Shown in pieces: positions 18,991 through 27,987 of a stretch of DNA of 64,000 bases. How positions within the stretch are numbered: the stretch's first letter is position 1; each line of letters begins with the position of its first letter. Origin of the DNA: Mycobacterium dioxanotrophicus (lineage in GTDB: Bacteria > Actinomycetota > Actinomycetes > Mycobacteriales > Mycobacteriaceae). The notes below the pieces were generated by a model. The model did no database searches and was not told where the DNA came from. It saw only the letters and a list, made by a program, of their open reading frames with translations. The DNA lies in the NCBI RefSeq assembly GCF_002157835.1, contig NZ_CP020809.1:1612001-1676000 (forward strand), in the 5' to 3' direction. Both the position numbers and the translations under genes were made by a program.

Positions 18991-20660
18991 CAGTGGATTC
19001 CTTCAGCGAGGGGCCCGAGCGCGAGCATGGGCAGGAAGGTGAGGGCGACCAGGATCACCGTGACGCCGACGACCATTCCGACGAACTGCGGCCGGTGCGT
19101 CGGCAGGGTGCCGATCGACTCGGGTGTGCTGCCTTGGGCGGCAAGCGAACCCGCCAGTGCCAACACGAGGACGATGGGCAGGAACCGGCCGAACACCATC
19201 GCCAGCCCCAGCGCGGTGTTGTACCACTCGGTGTTGACGCTGATGCCGGCGAAGGCCGAGCCGTTGTTGTTGGCCGCGGAGGTGAAGGCGTAGAGCACCT
19301 CACTGAGGCCGTGCGGTCCGGTGTTGAGCATCCCGGCGCGTTGACCCGGCATGGCCATGGCCACCGCGGTGCCGGTCAGCACGATCAGCGGCGTGACCAG
19401 GAAATAGCTTGCCGCCAGCTTGATTTCGCGCGGTGTGATCTTCTTTCCCAGGTACTCCGGGGTCCGTCCGACCATCAGCCCGGCGACGAACACGGTGATG
19501 ATCGCGAGGATCAGCATGCCGTACAGGCCCGATCCGACACCGCCCGGCGCGACCTCGCCGAGCTGCATGTTGAACATCGTCATCATGCCGCCGAGGCTCG
19601 TGTAGGAGTCGTGGAACGAGTCGACCGCACCGGTGGAGGTCAGCGTCGTCGCCGAGGCGAACACCGCCGAATCCGCCACGCCGAAGCGCTGTTCGACGCC
19701 CTCCATGGCACTTCCGACGGCGCTGGGCACAGTGCCGTGATGCTGCAGCTGGAACCACATCATGAAGCTGGTGCTCAGCAGGGCGATGACGCCCATCACC
19801 GCGGCGATGGCGTAACCCTGCTTTCGGCTGTCGACCATCCGGCCGAACGTGCGCGGCAGCGAGAACGGGATGAGCAGAATCAGGAAGATCTCGACCCAGT
19901 TGGTCCACGTGGTCGGGTTCTCGAACGGGTGCGACGAGTTGGCGTTGTAGAAACCGCCGCCGTTGGTGCCGAGTTCCTTGATGACCTCCTGGCTGGCGAC
20001 CGGTCCGCCGGGGATGGTCTGTTGCGCGCCGCTGAGCGTGGTAACCAGCTGGTCGTGCAACGCGAAGTTCTGGATGGCGCCGCCGGCGATGAGCACGATG
20101 GCACCGATAATCGAAATCGGCAGCAGGATACGGATACTGCCGCGCACCAGGTCGGCCCAGAAGTTGCCGAGGTCGCCGGTGTGCCGACGCGCGAATCCGC
20201 GTACCAGGGCCACGGCGACGGCCATGCCGACGGCGGCGGAGACGAAGTTCTGTACCGCCAGCCCGGCCATCTGCACGAGGTGGCCCTGCGTGGTTTCGCC
20301 GGAGTAGGCCTGCCAGTTGGTGTTGGTGACGAAGCTGACGGCGGTGTTCCACGCCAGCGCGGGGGTCATCGGGGTGGCCGGATCGTGAAGGTGCAGCGGC
20401 AGCTTGCCCTGGACCAACTGGAAGATGAATAGGACCAGGATGCTGACGGCCGAGAACGCGAGCACGCTGCGGGCATACGAGCCCCAGGTCTGCTCGGACC
20501 GGGGATCGGCCCCGATCACCCGGTAGATCAGCCGTTCGGCACGAGAATCCTTGTCGCCGATGTAGACACGGAACATGTAGTCGCCCAACGGCACATGCAC
20601 CAGCGCGATCACCGCGACGAGCAATGCGAGGAACAGGATCCCCGCGGTGGTGGTAGTCAC
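18990..20660 (-). CDS. kdpA: Potassium-transporting ATPase subunit KdpA
   Basis: 556 residues, ten hydrophobic segments of the SKT channel superfamily. Selectivity-filter-type loops are visible: [32 protein letters not shown] and [11 protein letters not shown]. It carries the potassium path. GTG start at 20660 overlaps the kdpF stop by one base. Confidence 0.97.
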   Translation of the reverse strand: MTTTTAGILFLALLVAVIALVHVPLGDYMFRVYIGDKDSRAERLIYRVIGADPRSEQTWGSYARSVLAFSAVSILVLFIFQLVQGKLPLHLHDPATPMTPALAWNTAVSFVTNTNWQAYSGETTQGHLVQMAGLAVQNFVSAAVGMAVAVALVRGFARRHTGDLGNFWADLVRGSIRILLPISIIGAIVLIAGGAIQNFALHDQLVTTLSGAQQTIPGGPVASQEVIKELGTNGGGFYNANSSHPFENPTTWTNWVEIFLILLIPFSLPRTFGRMVDSRKQGYAIAAVMGVIALLSTSFMMWFQLQHHGTVPSAVGSAMEGVEQRFGVADSAVFASATTLTSTGAVDSFHDSYTSLGGMMTMFNMQLGEVAPGGVGSGLYGMLILAIITVFVAGLMVGRTPEYLGKKITPREIKLAASYFLVTPLIVLTGTAVAMAMPGQRAGMLNTGPHGLSEVLYAFTSAANNNGSAFAGISVNTEWYNTALGLAMVFGRFLPIVLVLALAGSLAAQGSTPESIGTLPTHRPQFVGMVVGVTVILVALTFLPMLALGPLAEGIH

Positions 20661-20749
20661 TAGAACCTCTCGGGGAAGAGCAGGGCGGCGAACACGAAGA
20701 CGGCGATGAGCACCGCCAGGATCAGGCCGACGATGTTTTCGTAGCTCAC
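20660..20749 (-). CDS. kdpF: KdpF, small subunit of the potassium ATPase
   Basis: 29 residues with one membrane helix ([18 protein letters not shown]), the usual KdpF size and pattern. It stabilises the KdpABC complex in the membrane. GTG start at 20749 overlaps the stop of the 27-residue leader peptide as GTGA; its stop touches the kdpA start. Confidence 0.92.
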   Translation of the reverse strand: MSYENIVGLILAVLIAVFVFAALLFPERF

Positions 20750-20829
20750 AGTCGTTCGACCAACCTCTGCACCAAGCCGAGCAGCGCGAAGATCGCCACC
20801 GTCAGCACGACGTAAATCAGGACAGACAT
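20746..20829 (-). CDS. 27-residue membrane peptide heading the kdp operon
   Basis: Short gene with ATG at 20829 and a GGAGAC ribosome site upstream. The product has one hydrophobic helix ([15 protein letters not shown]) and a charged end (QRLVERL). It overlaps kdpF as GTGA, so its translation feeds directly into kdpF. It resembles neither KdpF nor a signal peptide. It may be a further small subunit of the Kdp complex or only a translated leader. Confidence 0.7.
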   Translation of the reverse strand: MSVLIYVVLTVAIFALLGLVQRLVERL

Positions 20830-21208
20830 GCTGTCTCCGTTCGAAGACACGTTCACAGGCCTCCGGCTTTCGGGGGCCTGCCCCAGGATCGGCCCGGTTT
20901 GCGGTCGGTAGGCGGGCCGTTGACGGTTTCTTTACGCGGGCGTCGCGCTCCTTTACGGTCTCCTTCCGCCCGCCTGCGGCACGGGCGTCATTGCCGTCAA
21001 AATGGCGCCAATTGGGCTGGTCGCTGCGTCGTGGGGGCATCTGATCAGGTCGTTTACACCCATGGGCCCGTTCGTCAGCGCGGCGTCAAAGTTTCGGTCT
21101 GAACCGTCAAGAGACCGCAAAATCACTGGTCACGTGGTATGCGGCGGAGCGATCGTGGAACCAGGCGCCCAATGACATCCAGTCGGGCGCGGTGGTGAAC
21201 AGGTTCCG
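20830..21208. other. Intergenic region carrying the kdp promoter
   Basis: 379 bp between the kdp leader peptide and the plus-strand PLP-barrel gene. It holds the CTTTACG direct repeat (separate entry). Otherwise I see GC-rich sequence with no further convincing gene. Confidence 0.6.
20930..20957 (-). promoter_or_regulatory. Candidate KdpE operator: CTTTACG direct repeat, 21-bp period
   Basis: CTTTACG at 20930-20936 and again at 20951-20957, exactly 21 bp (two helical turns) apart, about 100 bp upstream of the first kdp start codon. OmpR-family regulators such as KdpE usually bind tandem direct repeats, and AT-richer words stand out in this GC-rich region. The assignment to KdpE is inference. 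Confidence 0.5.
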
Positions 21209-22024
21209 GTGACACTCTCGACGGTCGTCAAGTCCATGTTCTCGGCCCGCATGCCGGCGTCGGTGGCCAGGCGACATTCTGCAACGCTGCCCTCGACGGA
21301 ACCCGAAGCGGTGCGCGGCTGCGCGAGCACTCAGCGCTCCTTGGGTACGGTCGAGCTGGCGCTTCCGGCGTCGGCACTCGCCGACAGCGCGGTCGCGCGG
21401 TGGGCCCGGGACTGCGGCGTGACGGTGGGTGTGCGCACCAGCCGGGAACTAGGGATCGCTCTCGCGGCCGATATCGCACCCATCCGGATGACGGTCCACG
21501 CCGGCGGGCTGAACGCCGACGAATTACTCTTCTGCACAGTCAATCTCGGCGTCGGAAGAATCGTGGTCGATTCCTTGGATCAGATCGAGCAGCTTGCGTC
21601 GGCCAAGGGGCGCAGGCAGCGAGTGCTGGTCGCGGTGACGCGACGCGGTACAGGCGTTGGATTCGGCTTCGACACCCATGAGGCCACGGATGCGTATAGC
21701 GCTGTATTGAGTTGCCCACGACTGGATCTGGTGGGCTTGTACAGCGAGGTCGGACCCGACGAGCATCATTTCGTCAGCCATCCTGCCGCCATCGGCGACA
21801 TGCTCGCTGAGATGACGCAGATTCGCCGCGATCACGGTGTGGTGCTGACTCGGATCGGGTTGGGCGGGCACGGTTTCACCTTCGGCGACGGTGTCGGTGG
21901 TCTTGCCGACGTGGCGACCTCGGTCGACGAGACGCTCGACGACGCGTGCGCGACCCTGCGGTTCCCGCGGCCCGTCGTCACCGTGTTGGCCGAGCCGGCC
22001 AACCGCATGCCGCTGGCCAGTTAG
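21209..22024 (+). CDS. PLP-type barrel (LysA/alanine-racemase-like) protein lacking the lysine
   Basis: 271 residues, GTG start (an in-frame stop lies upstream). The pattern GVRTSRELGIALAADI, then VVDSLDQIEQLA, then LVGLYSEVG and RIGLGGHGFTFG follows the N-terminal barrel of diaminopimelate decarboxylase (equivalents of S-xGEL, the GLHxHxGS turn and DxGGGF). The C-terminal catalytic domain is absent, and at the place of the YAxKAN lysine there is VELALPASA. So it is unlikely to be a normal PLP enzyme. It could be a degenerate or regulatory homologue. It ends 4 bp inside the convergent next gene. Confidence 0.6.
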   Translation: MTLSTVVKSMFSARMPASVARRHSATLPSTEPEAVRGCASTQRSLGTVELALPASALADSAVARWARDCGVTVGVRTSRELGIALAADIAPIRMTVHAGGLNADELLFCTVNLGVGRIVVDSLDQIEQLASAKGRRQRVLVAVTRRGTGVGFGFDTHEATDAYSAVLSCPRLDLVGLYSEVGPDEHHFVSHPAAIGDMLAEMTQIRRDHGVVLTRIGLGGHGFTFGDGVGGLADVATSVDETLDDACATLRFPRPVVTVLAEPANRMPLAS

Positions 22025-22455
22025 TCGGCGGCGAGACGGCCGTGCAGGGCGCTGTGCGCGGAGGTGTTGATGCCCTGCACGGCCCTCGGCAAGTCAGGGG
22101 AGTCGAGGGTGATGACCCGAGGATCGGCCAACCGGTAGTGCTTGCCTCGCTGGATCACGCCGGCCTCGCCGGCTTGGACGTTGCGTACCCAATCAGACTG
22201 TGCGCCGTAATTCAGGACGACGGTGATGGCGCTGTTGTCAACGAACGCCATGACCGGCGTGCGGTAGCTGGTGCCCGACTTGCGGTCCACATGCTCGATG
22301 ACCGCCATGTAGGGCAGGTACGGGGCCCACATCCGCTGTATCGGGTTGGTCACGTACTTGTTGAACCGAGCCAGTGCGCGCATGGCACCCGGGCCCAGTA
22401 TCGATGAAATGCGTTCTGCCACTGTGGCAATCGCGTCTGCCAGTTTGTTCGCCAT
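22021..22455 (-). CDS. Ddn-like deazaflavin (F420)-dependent nitroreductase family protein
   Basis: 144 residues. Split-barrel Ddn/DUF385 pattern: VIEHVDRKSGTSYRTPVMAF, then VLNYGAQSDWVRNVQAG and an RVITLDSPDLP end. Members use coenzyme F420, abundant in mycobacteria, to reduce quinones or nitro compounds. The ATG at 22455 is preferred; an upstream ATG at 22494 is possible. Confidence 0.82.
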   Translation of the reverse strand: MANKLADAIATVAERISSILGPGAMRALARFNKYVTNPIQRMWAPYLPYMAVIEHVDRKSGTSYRTPVMAFVDNSAITVVLNYGAQSDWVRNVQAGEAGVIQRGKHYRLADPRVITLDSPDLPRAVQGINTSAHSALHGRLAAD

Positions 22456-22645
22456 GCGTGCCCCCGCCCTCGTGCCCCGTGGGTATTGAAACATGTGCCG
22501 GGGTGGGGGCCGGGGCTTCTTGGCATGGTGTTCATGTTCGGAGCGTCAAGAGTTTTGACGGCCTGCCTCTGATACTGCGGGTGATGCCTGACCTGCGTGG
22601 TCGGGGCCAAGATGTGCCCGGGTACCGTGCTTACGATCTGTCACG

Positions 22646-22719
22646 GCCCCCATAGCCCAATTGGCAGAGGCAGCGGACTTAAAATCCGCCAAGTGTCGGT
22701 TCGAGTCCGACTGGGGGCA
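22646..22719 (+). tRNA. tRNA-Leu (anticodon TAA)
   Basis: A 74-nt cloverleaf: 7-bp acceptor (GCCCCCA with TGGGGGC), D arm GCC/GGC, anticodon stem GCGGA/TCCGC around loop CTTAAAA (anticodon TAA at 22680-22682), T arm GTCGG/CCGAC with TTCGAGT loop, discriminator A; CCA is not encoded. The variable loop is only about 5 nt, although Leu tRNAs normally have a long variable arm. It is the likely attachment site of the islet that follows. Confidence 0.93.
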
Positions 22720-23104
22720 CTGGCACAAACCTAATTCACCGGCGCTTTTATTTGCGTGCTGCGGTATGCCTCGCCGGACCAGACGGCATTTGCGTTCACG
22801 TCAGTCTGCATCTGGCAGACACGCTTCAGATTGCCGTCCGTTCGGCACGTCCCGAGAATGCGATACCCCACGGTTGAGTGCTGCCGCTGTGATGTGACGG
22901 CCGCTATGGCTGGTTCATCCAACGATGCCCACGGGTTTCAAGCCCTTGCGTAGGGCTGGAAGATCGGCTTGTACAGGTGTATGACGACGCGGCCCGACCT
23001 CTGTAGGAACGGCGGATGGTTCCAGCCCGGCTACCCGACAATGGTGATTCCCATCACAGAGTGTTCCGGGTGAGATGCACCCGGGGCTGCAGGAAGGAAC
23101 ATCG
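22720..23104. other. Non-coding stretch after the tRNA
   Basis: 385 bp at the left edge of the islet. No convincing gene or strong hairpin. The last 15 bases contain the ribosome site GGAAGGA of the permease gene. Confidence 0.5.
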
Positions 23105-24532
23105 ATGGGAATCGCAGGCGACGGATCACATCAGTTGAAGAAGGGCCTCAAGCAGCGCCATCTCACGATGCTCTCGCTCGGCGGGGTCATCGGTGCCGGG
23201 CTCTTTGTCGGGTCTAGTGCCACCATCCACGACGCCGGTCCACTCGCCTTCATTACTTATGCGATCACCGGTCTCATCGTGCTGCTGGTGATGCGGATGC
23301 TCGGCGAGATGGCCGCCGCACGCCCGTCGACCGGCTCGTTCACCGACTATGCCCGCATAGCGTGGGGGCCCTGGGCGGGCTTCTCCACGGGATGGCTGTA
23401 CTGGTACTTCTGGGTGATCGTCGTCGGCTTCGAAGCGGTCGCCGGCGGCCAGATCATCCACGACTGGATCCCCGCGGTACCGGTGTGGGCGATCGCTCTC
23501 GGCCTGATGATCATCATGACCTTCGTCAATCTGTTGTCGGTAGGGGCGTTTGGGGAGGCCGAATATTGGTTCGCCAGCATTAAGGTCGTCGCGATCGTGG
23601 CCTTCATCGCCGTCAGCGCGCTGTTCGTGCTCGGGCTCTGGCCGGGCGCATCGATGGACTTTTCCAACCTGACTAGTCACGGAGGTTTGCTGCCTCACGG
23701 CCTGGCCACGCTGTTCGTCGGTGTCGTGGTGGTCATCTTCTCCATGACCGGCGTGGAGGTGGTGACGGTGGCTGCGGCGGAATCCGCCGAACCTGCCCGG
23801 GCCATTCGCAAGGCGGTGAACTCCGTGGTCTTCCGCATTCTCCTCTTCTTTGTCATCTCGACGTTCCTAATCGTGGTGATCGTGCCCTGGGATTCGGTGG
23901 TGCCAGGCGAGTCACCGTTCGTCGCCGCCTTGAACCGCATCGGCATCCCCGGCGCCGGAAACCTGCTCAATCTGGTGATCCTGGTCGCGGTGCTGTCGGT
24001 GCTGAACTCGGGTCTGTACACGTCCTCGCGGCTGCTTTTCGTCATGGGTGATCGCGGCGACGCCCCGTCGTGGATGTCGGCGACCAACAAGCGCGGCGTC
24101 CCGGTCAAAGGCATTCTCGCCTGCACGGTCGTCGGGTACGGCTGCGTGGTTCTGGCCGCGGTGTGGCCCGACACCGTCTTTCTGTTCCTCATCAACGCAT
24201 CTGGCGCGGTGTTCCTAGTCGTGTACTTCATGATCTGCGTCTCGGAACTGCGCCTGCGTCGAGTCTGGGAACGCGAGAACCCCGGAATCCTGCAGTTCCG
24301 GATGTGGCTTTATCCGGTGCTGCCGATCCTGGTCACCGCAACCATCGTGGCGGTCCTGGTCAGCATGGGCATCCGACCCGAGCATCGGGTCGAACTGTTG
24401 CAAGGGCTGGCTGTCTGGGCCGCATTGACGGTGATCTACCTGTTCACGAGGCGGCGCCGCCAGCACGTGAAATCAGCGGCTACGCCGACGGCCGTCGCCG
24501 GTTCCACGGACAGTGAGCGCGTCACGCGGTGA
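23105..24532 (+). CDS. Amino acid permease, GABA-permease-like (APC family)
   Basis: 475 residues, twelve hydrophobic segments. N-terminal LKQRHLTMLSLGGVIGAGLFVGSS is the APC helix-1 motif; TGVEVVTVAAAESAEP follows in helix 6. This is the amino acid transporter branch of GabP/ProY/AnsP. Imports amines or amino acids by proton symport. The start at 23105 has GGAAGGA 8 bases upstream. It faces a PucR regulator gene across a terminator and likely supplies the substrate of the enzymes encoded further on. Confidence 0.88.
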   Translation: MGIAGDGSHQLKKGLKQRHLTMLSLGGVIGAGLFVGSSATIHDAGPLAFITYAITGLIVLLVMRMLGEMAAARPSTGSFTDYARIAWGPWAGFSTGWLYWYFWVIVVGFEAVAGGQIIHDWIPAVPVWAIALGLMIIMTFVNLLSVGAFGEAEYWFASIKVVAIVAFIAVSALFVLGLWPGASMDFSNLTSHGGLLPHGLATLFVGVVVVIFSMTGVEVVTVAAAESAEPARAIRKAVNSVVFRILLFFVISTFLIVVIVPWDSVVPGESPFVAALNRIGIPGAGNLLNLVILVAVLSVLNSGLYTSSRLLFVMGDRGDAPSWMSATNKRGVPVKGILACTVVGYGCVVLAAVWPDTVFLFLINASGAVFLVVYFMICVSELRLRRVWERENPGILQFRMWLYPVLPILVTATIVAVLVSMGIRPEHRVELLQGLAVWAALTVIYLFTRRRRQHVKSAATPTAVAGSTDSERVTR

Positions 24533-24543
24533 ACCTGAGTCGA

Positions 24544-24578
24544 GAGGCCCGTCCGCCGAGCTTCGGTGGACGGGCCTC
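24544..24578. terminator. Bidirectional terminator
   Basis: Inverted repeat GAGGCCCGTCC / GGACGGGCCTC (24544-24554, 24568-24578) with a short inner CCGA/TCGG pairing, between the convergent permease and PucR genes. Confidence 0.85.
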
Positions 24579-24584
24579 TTCTCG

Positions 24585-26048
24585 TCAGTCGGCGAGGTCG
24601 TCGAGCGTGAGTTCGGCGCGCTCCGCCGCAGTGAGTGCAAGCCAGATCATCGCCGCCCCCTCCGTGCTCGTCGGTTTGAGACCGGTCAGCTGCTCGACCT
24701 TCTTGAGGCGGTAAACGAGCGTTTGGCGGTGGATGTTGAGAGCGTCCGCGCTGGTCTGCCAGACGCCGTCGTATCGCAGGAAGGTCCGGACCGATTCCAC
24801 CAGATTGCCGTCGTTGGCCCGGTCATGGGCGATGATGGGGCCGAGGGTGCTGCGGACCAGGCGCCGGATGTCCTCGACACTCGACGGCAGGAAGTCCCGG
24901 GTGCCCTCGTCGCCGTATGTGGCGATCGCACTACCGCGTTCGTGCGCCCGGGCGACCGCGAGCTGCGCCTGCCGCAGCGCCTCGGCTACGTGTGTATTCA
25001 TGGCCAGCTGCGAGCTGGTGCCCACCGCGCAACCGGGCGCCAGCTTGGCTGCGACGCGCTGCAGCATCTCGGTGTCGTAGGGGACGAGCCCCACCAAGGC
25101 AGACCCACGCACCAGTAAGAGAGGATCGTAGTTCTGCAGGCACACCTGCCGGTGGATGCTGTGATGATTCAGCGGCGCACCATCCGGCATGCTCCAGCAC
25201 GCCATCACGACGTCGCCCACCATCCCCCGGTGGCGCAGTTCGGGCCAGACCGCCGACAGCGTGATGCTTTCGTCGATCAGTCCCGACAATAGATCCGCAC
25301 CCGACGCGCGCATCCGATCGCGTTGCGCAGCATCATGTTCCAATTCCAACGCGATCAGACCGCCGATATGTTGCACCAACGGCCGGTCGGTCACGGGCAG
25401 CCTGTCCGCCACCGCGATCAGCACCACCTCGCCGGCTCCAGGAATGGGCACATGGACCGGGTCACTGACAGCTCCGCCGGTGCCGTCCAGCGCGTAGTGG
25501 CGACGTCCCGTGGCGATCAGCTCGCCGGCCAGCTGTTCTCGAACCTCCAACGCCCAGCCAGTGGCGACCTCCAGCGCGGACAAGCGCTCCGTGAACGTGC
25601 TTCTGGCATGCAGTGACTGCCAGTACACGTCGTAGAGCCGCTTGATCGCTGTCACCCGCTGGCGTTCGGATTCAATCGCACTCTCGATCACGGTGCGCGC
25701 CAACGCGACGAAGTGCAGCTCGTAGCCCGCACTCAGCACCGGGAAACCATGCGCCTCGGCAACGTCGATCAACCCCTGCGTCACCTCGGGAGCGGTGGGG
25801 CTGGAGGCCACAACGAGAGCACTCACCTTGCTCTCGATCAACTGGGTCATCCACCGGCACTGGGATGCCTCATCTGCGGGCATTCCACCGCCGGTCGTCA
25901 TCACCAGGTCACCGTGGTCGAACCAGTTCCACGGATCCTCCAGGTCACAAGCATGCGCCCAGGTCACCAGCCGGGATCCACCGCGTTCACCCGCGAGGTA
26001 GCGGAGGCCCAGCGATGGGACGGCCACCAGTTGATCCACCGAAATCAC
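24585..26048 (-). CDS. PucR-family transcriptional regulator
   Basis: 487 residues. N-terminal PucR domain (about 1-120, SLGLRYLAGERGGSRLVTW and the SPTAPEVTQG loop), a central GGDEF-like region, and a C-terminal helix-turn-helix (TSADALNIHRQTLVYRLKKVEQLTG). Such regulators control catabolic genes for purines, amines or polyamines in response to substrate. It is divergent from the oxidoreductase operon (126 bp apart), so it is the likely local regulator. GTG start. Confidence 0.88.
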   Translation of the reverse strand: MISVDQLVAVPSLGLRYLAGERGGSRLVTWAHACDLEDPWNWFDHGDLVMTTGGGMPADEASQCRWMTQLIESKVSALVVASSPTAPEVTQGLIDVAEAHGFPVLSAGYELHFVALARTVIESAIESERQRVTAIKRLYDVYWQSLHARSTFTERLSALEVATGWALEVREQLAGELIATGRRHYALDGTGGAVSDPVHVPIPGAGEVVLIAVADRLPVTDRPLVQHIGGLIALELEHDAAQRDRMRASGADLLSGLIDESITLSAVWPELRHRGMVGDVVMACWSMPDGAPLNHHSIHRQVCLQNYDPLLLVRGSALVGLVPYDTEMLQRVAAKLAPGCAVGTSSQLAMNTHVAEALRQAQLAVARAHERGSAIATYGDEGTRDFLPSSVEDIRRLVRSTLGPIIAHDRANDGNLVESVRTFLRYDGVWQTSADALNIHRQTLVYRLKKVEQLTGLKPTSTEGAAMIWLALTAAERAELTLDDLAD

Positions 26049-26066
26049 CCGAGCACCTCCTCATAC

Positions 26067-26080
26067 AAAAGTACAACGCA
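26067..26080. promoter_or_regulatory. Word shared with the CdaR promoter at 42.65 kb
   Basis: AAAAGTACAACGCA, 19 bp upstream of the PucR start codon. The promoter of the CdaR-family regulator carries AAAAGTGCAACACA (42647-42660), 12 of 14 identical and in the same orientation relative to the regulator gene. It may be the binding site of PucR/CdaR-type proteins. Confidence 0.35.
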
Positions 26081-26173
26081 CCCCCGAGTAGCTGTGGCGA
26101 TCGCGTATGTCACGCATCAAAGAGATTTCGAACACTATGAGGGCACGAGCAATCCGCTTGAAAGGCAAGAGAC

Positions 26174-27574
26174 ATGGTGGCCAGAGACGTCGATCGCAGC
26201 GCAACGAAACTCACGGTGGGTGTTCCGCTGTGGCGCGAGGAGCGTCCTGCCCCGCGACGGGCTCCGCTGAACACAGACATCACCGCGGACGTGGCGATCG
26301 TCGGTGCCGGTTTCACCGGTCTGTGGACTGCGTACTACCTGGCCAAAACCGAACCGTCACTCAACATCGTGATTGTCGAACGCGAGTACGCCGGATTCGG
26401 TGCCTCCGGGCGCAACGGGGGATGGGCTTCGTCGATCTTCCCGGTGTCGCTGGCTCACGTTGCCAAGCTCTACGACCATGACTCAGCGCTACGCCTCCAA
26501 TCTGCCATGAACGACACGGTCACCGAGATCGGCACGGTCGTTGCCGAGGAGTCCATCGACTGCGATTACGCCCGTGAGGGTTTTCTGTCGCTGGCGCGCA
26601 ACCAGGCGCAATTGGCCCGAGCGCAAGCGACCGTCACGGCTTCCGAGGCCTTCGGGACCAAGGGACAATGGCAGTTCCTCAGCGCCGACGAGGCCCGGCA
26701 GCGGGTCAATGCCACTGCTGTACGGGGTGCGATCTACACCGAGCATTGCGCTCTGTTGCAGCCCGACAAACTGGTTCGCGGACTGGCTTCGACCGTCGAG
26801 GCGCTCGGCGTCGCCATCTACGAGGACACGGCGGTTAACTCGATCGACAACGGGCTGGTCCGGACGAACCGCGGACAAATCAAGGCGGGCACTGTGGTTC
26901 GCGCCACCGAGGCGTTCACGCCGCAGTTCGCCGAGTATCGACGACACGTCGCGCCGCTGTACTCGCTCGTGGTCGCCACCGCCCCCATCTCCGATGCTGT
27001 GCGCCAGACGCTGGCCCTGACCTCCCGTACCGCCTTCAATGACATGCGTAACCTGCGCATCTACGCACATCCCACCGCCGACGGACGCCTGGTGTTCGGC
27101 GGTCGCGGAGCCCCTTACCACTTCGGCTCAAAGGTCGATCCGCGGTTCGACGTGAACGCCAAAATCCACGGCGAGATCATCACGACGATGCACGAAATGT
27201 TCCCCCAGCTGCGTGACGTCCCAGTGACCCATCGATGGGGAGGCCCACTGGGTGTGCCGCGTGACTGGTTTCCGTCGGTCGGTTACGACCGCGCCAACAA
27301 GATCGCCTGGGCCGGACCGTACGTCGGCGACGGCGTCGCGACTAGCAACCTCGCTGGCCGCATCCTGCGAAACGCGCTGCTCGGACGGCGCGACGACGTT
27401 GATCGGCTGCCGATCGTCAATCACCGCTCCAAAAAGTGGGAGGTGGAACCCTTCCGTTGGCTCGGCGTCAACGCCGGGCTGCGGGCCGCTGCATCCGCCG
27501 ACCTCGAGGAGCGCGTCACCAACAAGCCGTCAAAGGTGTCGGCTCTTCTCGAAAGCCTCACCGGCGCACACTGA
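26174..27574 (+). CDS. FAD-dependent amine/amino acid oxidoreductase (PuuB/OrdL-like)
   Basis: 466 residues. FAD motif AIVGAGFTGLWTAYYLAK near residue 38 and the GASGRNGGW motif typical of the DAO family branch containing gamma-glutamylputrescine oxidase. Probably oxidises a secondary or primary amine, or an N-substituted amino acid, giving an aldehyde or keto product. First gene of a four-gene operon with cupin, aldehyde dehydrogenase and tautomerase. Confidence 0.85.
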   Translation: MVARDVDRSATKLTVGVPLWREERPAPRRAPLNTDITADVAIVGAGFTGLWTAYYLAKTEPSLNIVIVEREYAGFGASGRNGGWASSIFPVSLAHVAKLYDHDSALRLQSAMNDTVTEIGTVVAEESIDCDYAREGFLSLARNQAQLARAQATVTASEAFGTKGQWQFLSADEARQRVNATAVRGAIYTEHCALLQPDKLVRGLASTVEALGVAIYEDTAVNSIDNGLVRTNRGQIKAGTVVRATEAFTPQFAEYRRHVAPLYSLVVATAPISDAVRQTLALTSRTAFNDMRNLRIYAHPTADGRLVFGGRGAPYHFGSKVDPRFDVNAKIHGEIITTMHEMFPQLRDVPVTHRWGGPLGVPRDWFPSVGYDRANKIAWAGPYVGDGVATSNLAGRILRNALLGRRDDVDRLPIVNHRSKKWEVEPFRWLGVNAGLRAAASADLEERVTNKPSKVSALLESLTGAH

Positions 27575-27604
27575 TTCAATCAACTCCTAAGGAAGAAAAC
27601 AACA

Positions 27605-27952
27605 ATGCCCTCGCTGACTCATCTGCAGAACGTGATCGCCCTCGACAACCTTGAACCCACCGGTCAACGGCCAGGTGCCGATGCCGGCGACCCCCAACTG
27701 ACGACGCTAGGCGTGCCGTCGGGCACCGAAGCCCTGACTGGCGTCTGGGAATGCGAACCCGGTGGCTGGCCCGTCGTCAACCGACCCAACACCGAGGTCT
27801 GCTACATCCTGTCCGGCAAGGTGCGCATTACCGATGAGGAATCGGGTCGAGTCGTCGAAGTGGGCGCCGGTGACTTCCTCTTGCTCCCACCCGGCTGGAC
27901 CGGGCGCTGGGACGTCACCGAGACCGTTCGCAAGGTTTACGCCATCTTCTAG
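27605..27952 (+). CDS. Cupin domain protein (DUF861/EutQ-like)
   Basis: 115 residues, one cupin barrel. Conserved lines EVCYILSGKVRITDEES and VGAGDFLLLPPGWTGRW are typical for the DUF861 (sugar/ureidoglycolate-type) cupins. Canonical metal histidines are mostly absent, so it may be a binding or non-metal enzyme. It is coupled within the catabolic operon of the islet. Confidence 0.85.
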   Translation: MPSLTHLQNVIALDNLEPTGQRPGADAGDPQLTTLGVPSGTEALTGVWECEPGGWPVVNRPNTEVCYILSGKVRITDEESGRVVEVGAGDFLLLPPGWTGRWDVTETVRKVYAIF

Positions 27953-27987
27953 AACACCAGCCCTGCACTTGCGGAAAGGAATTCATC

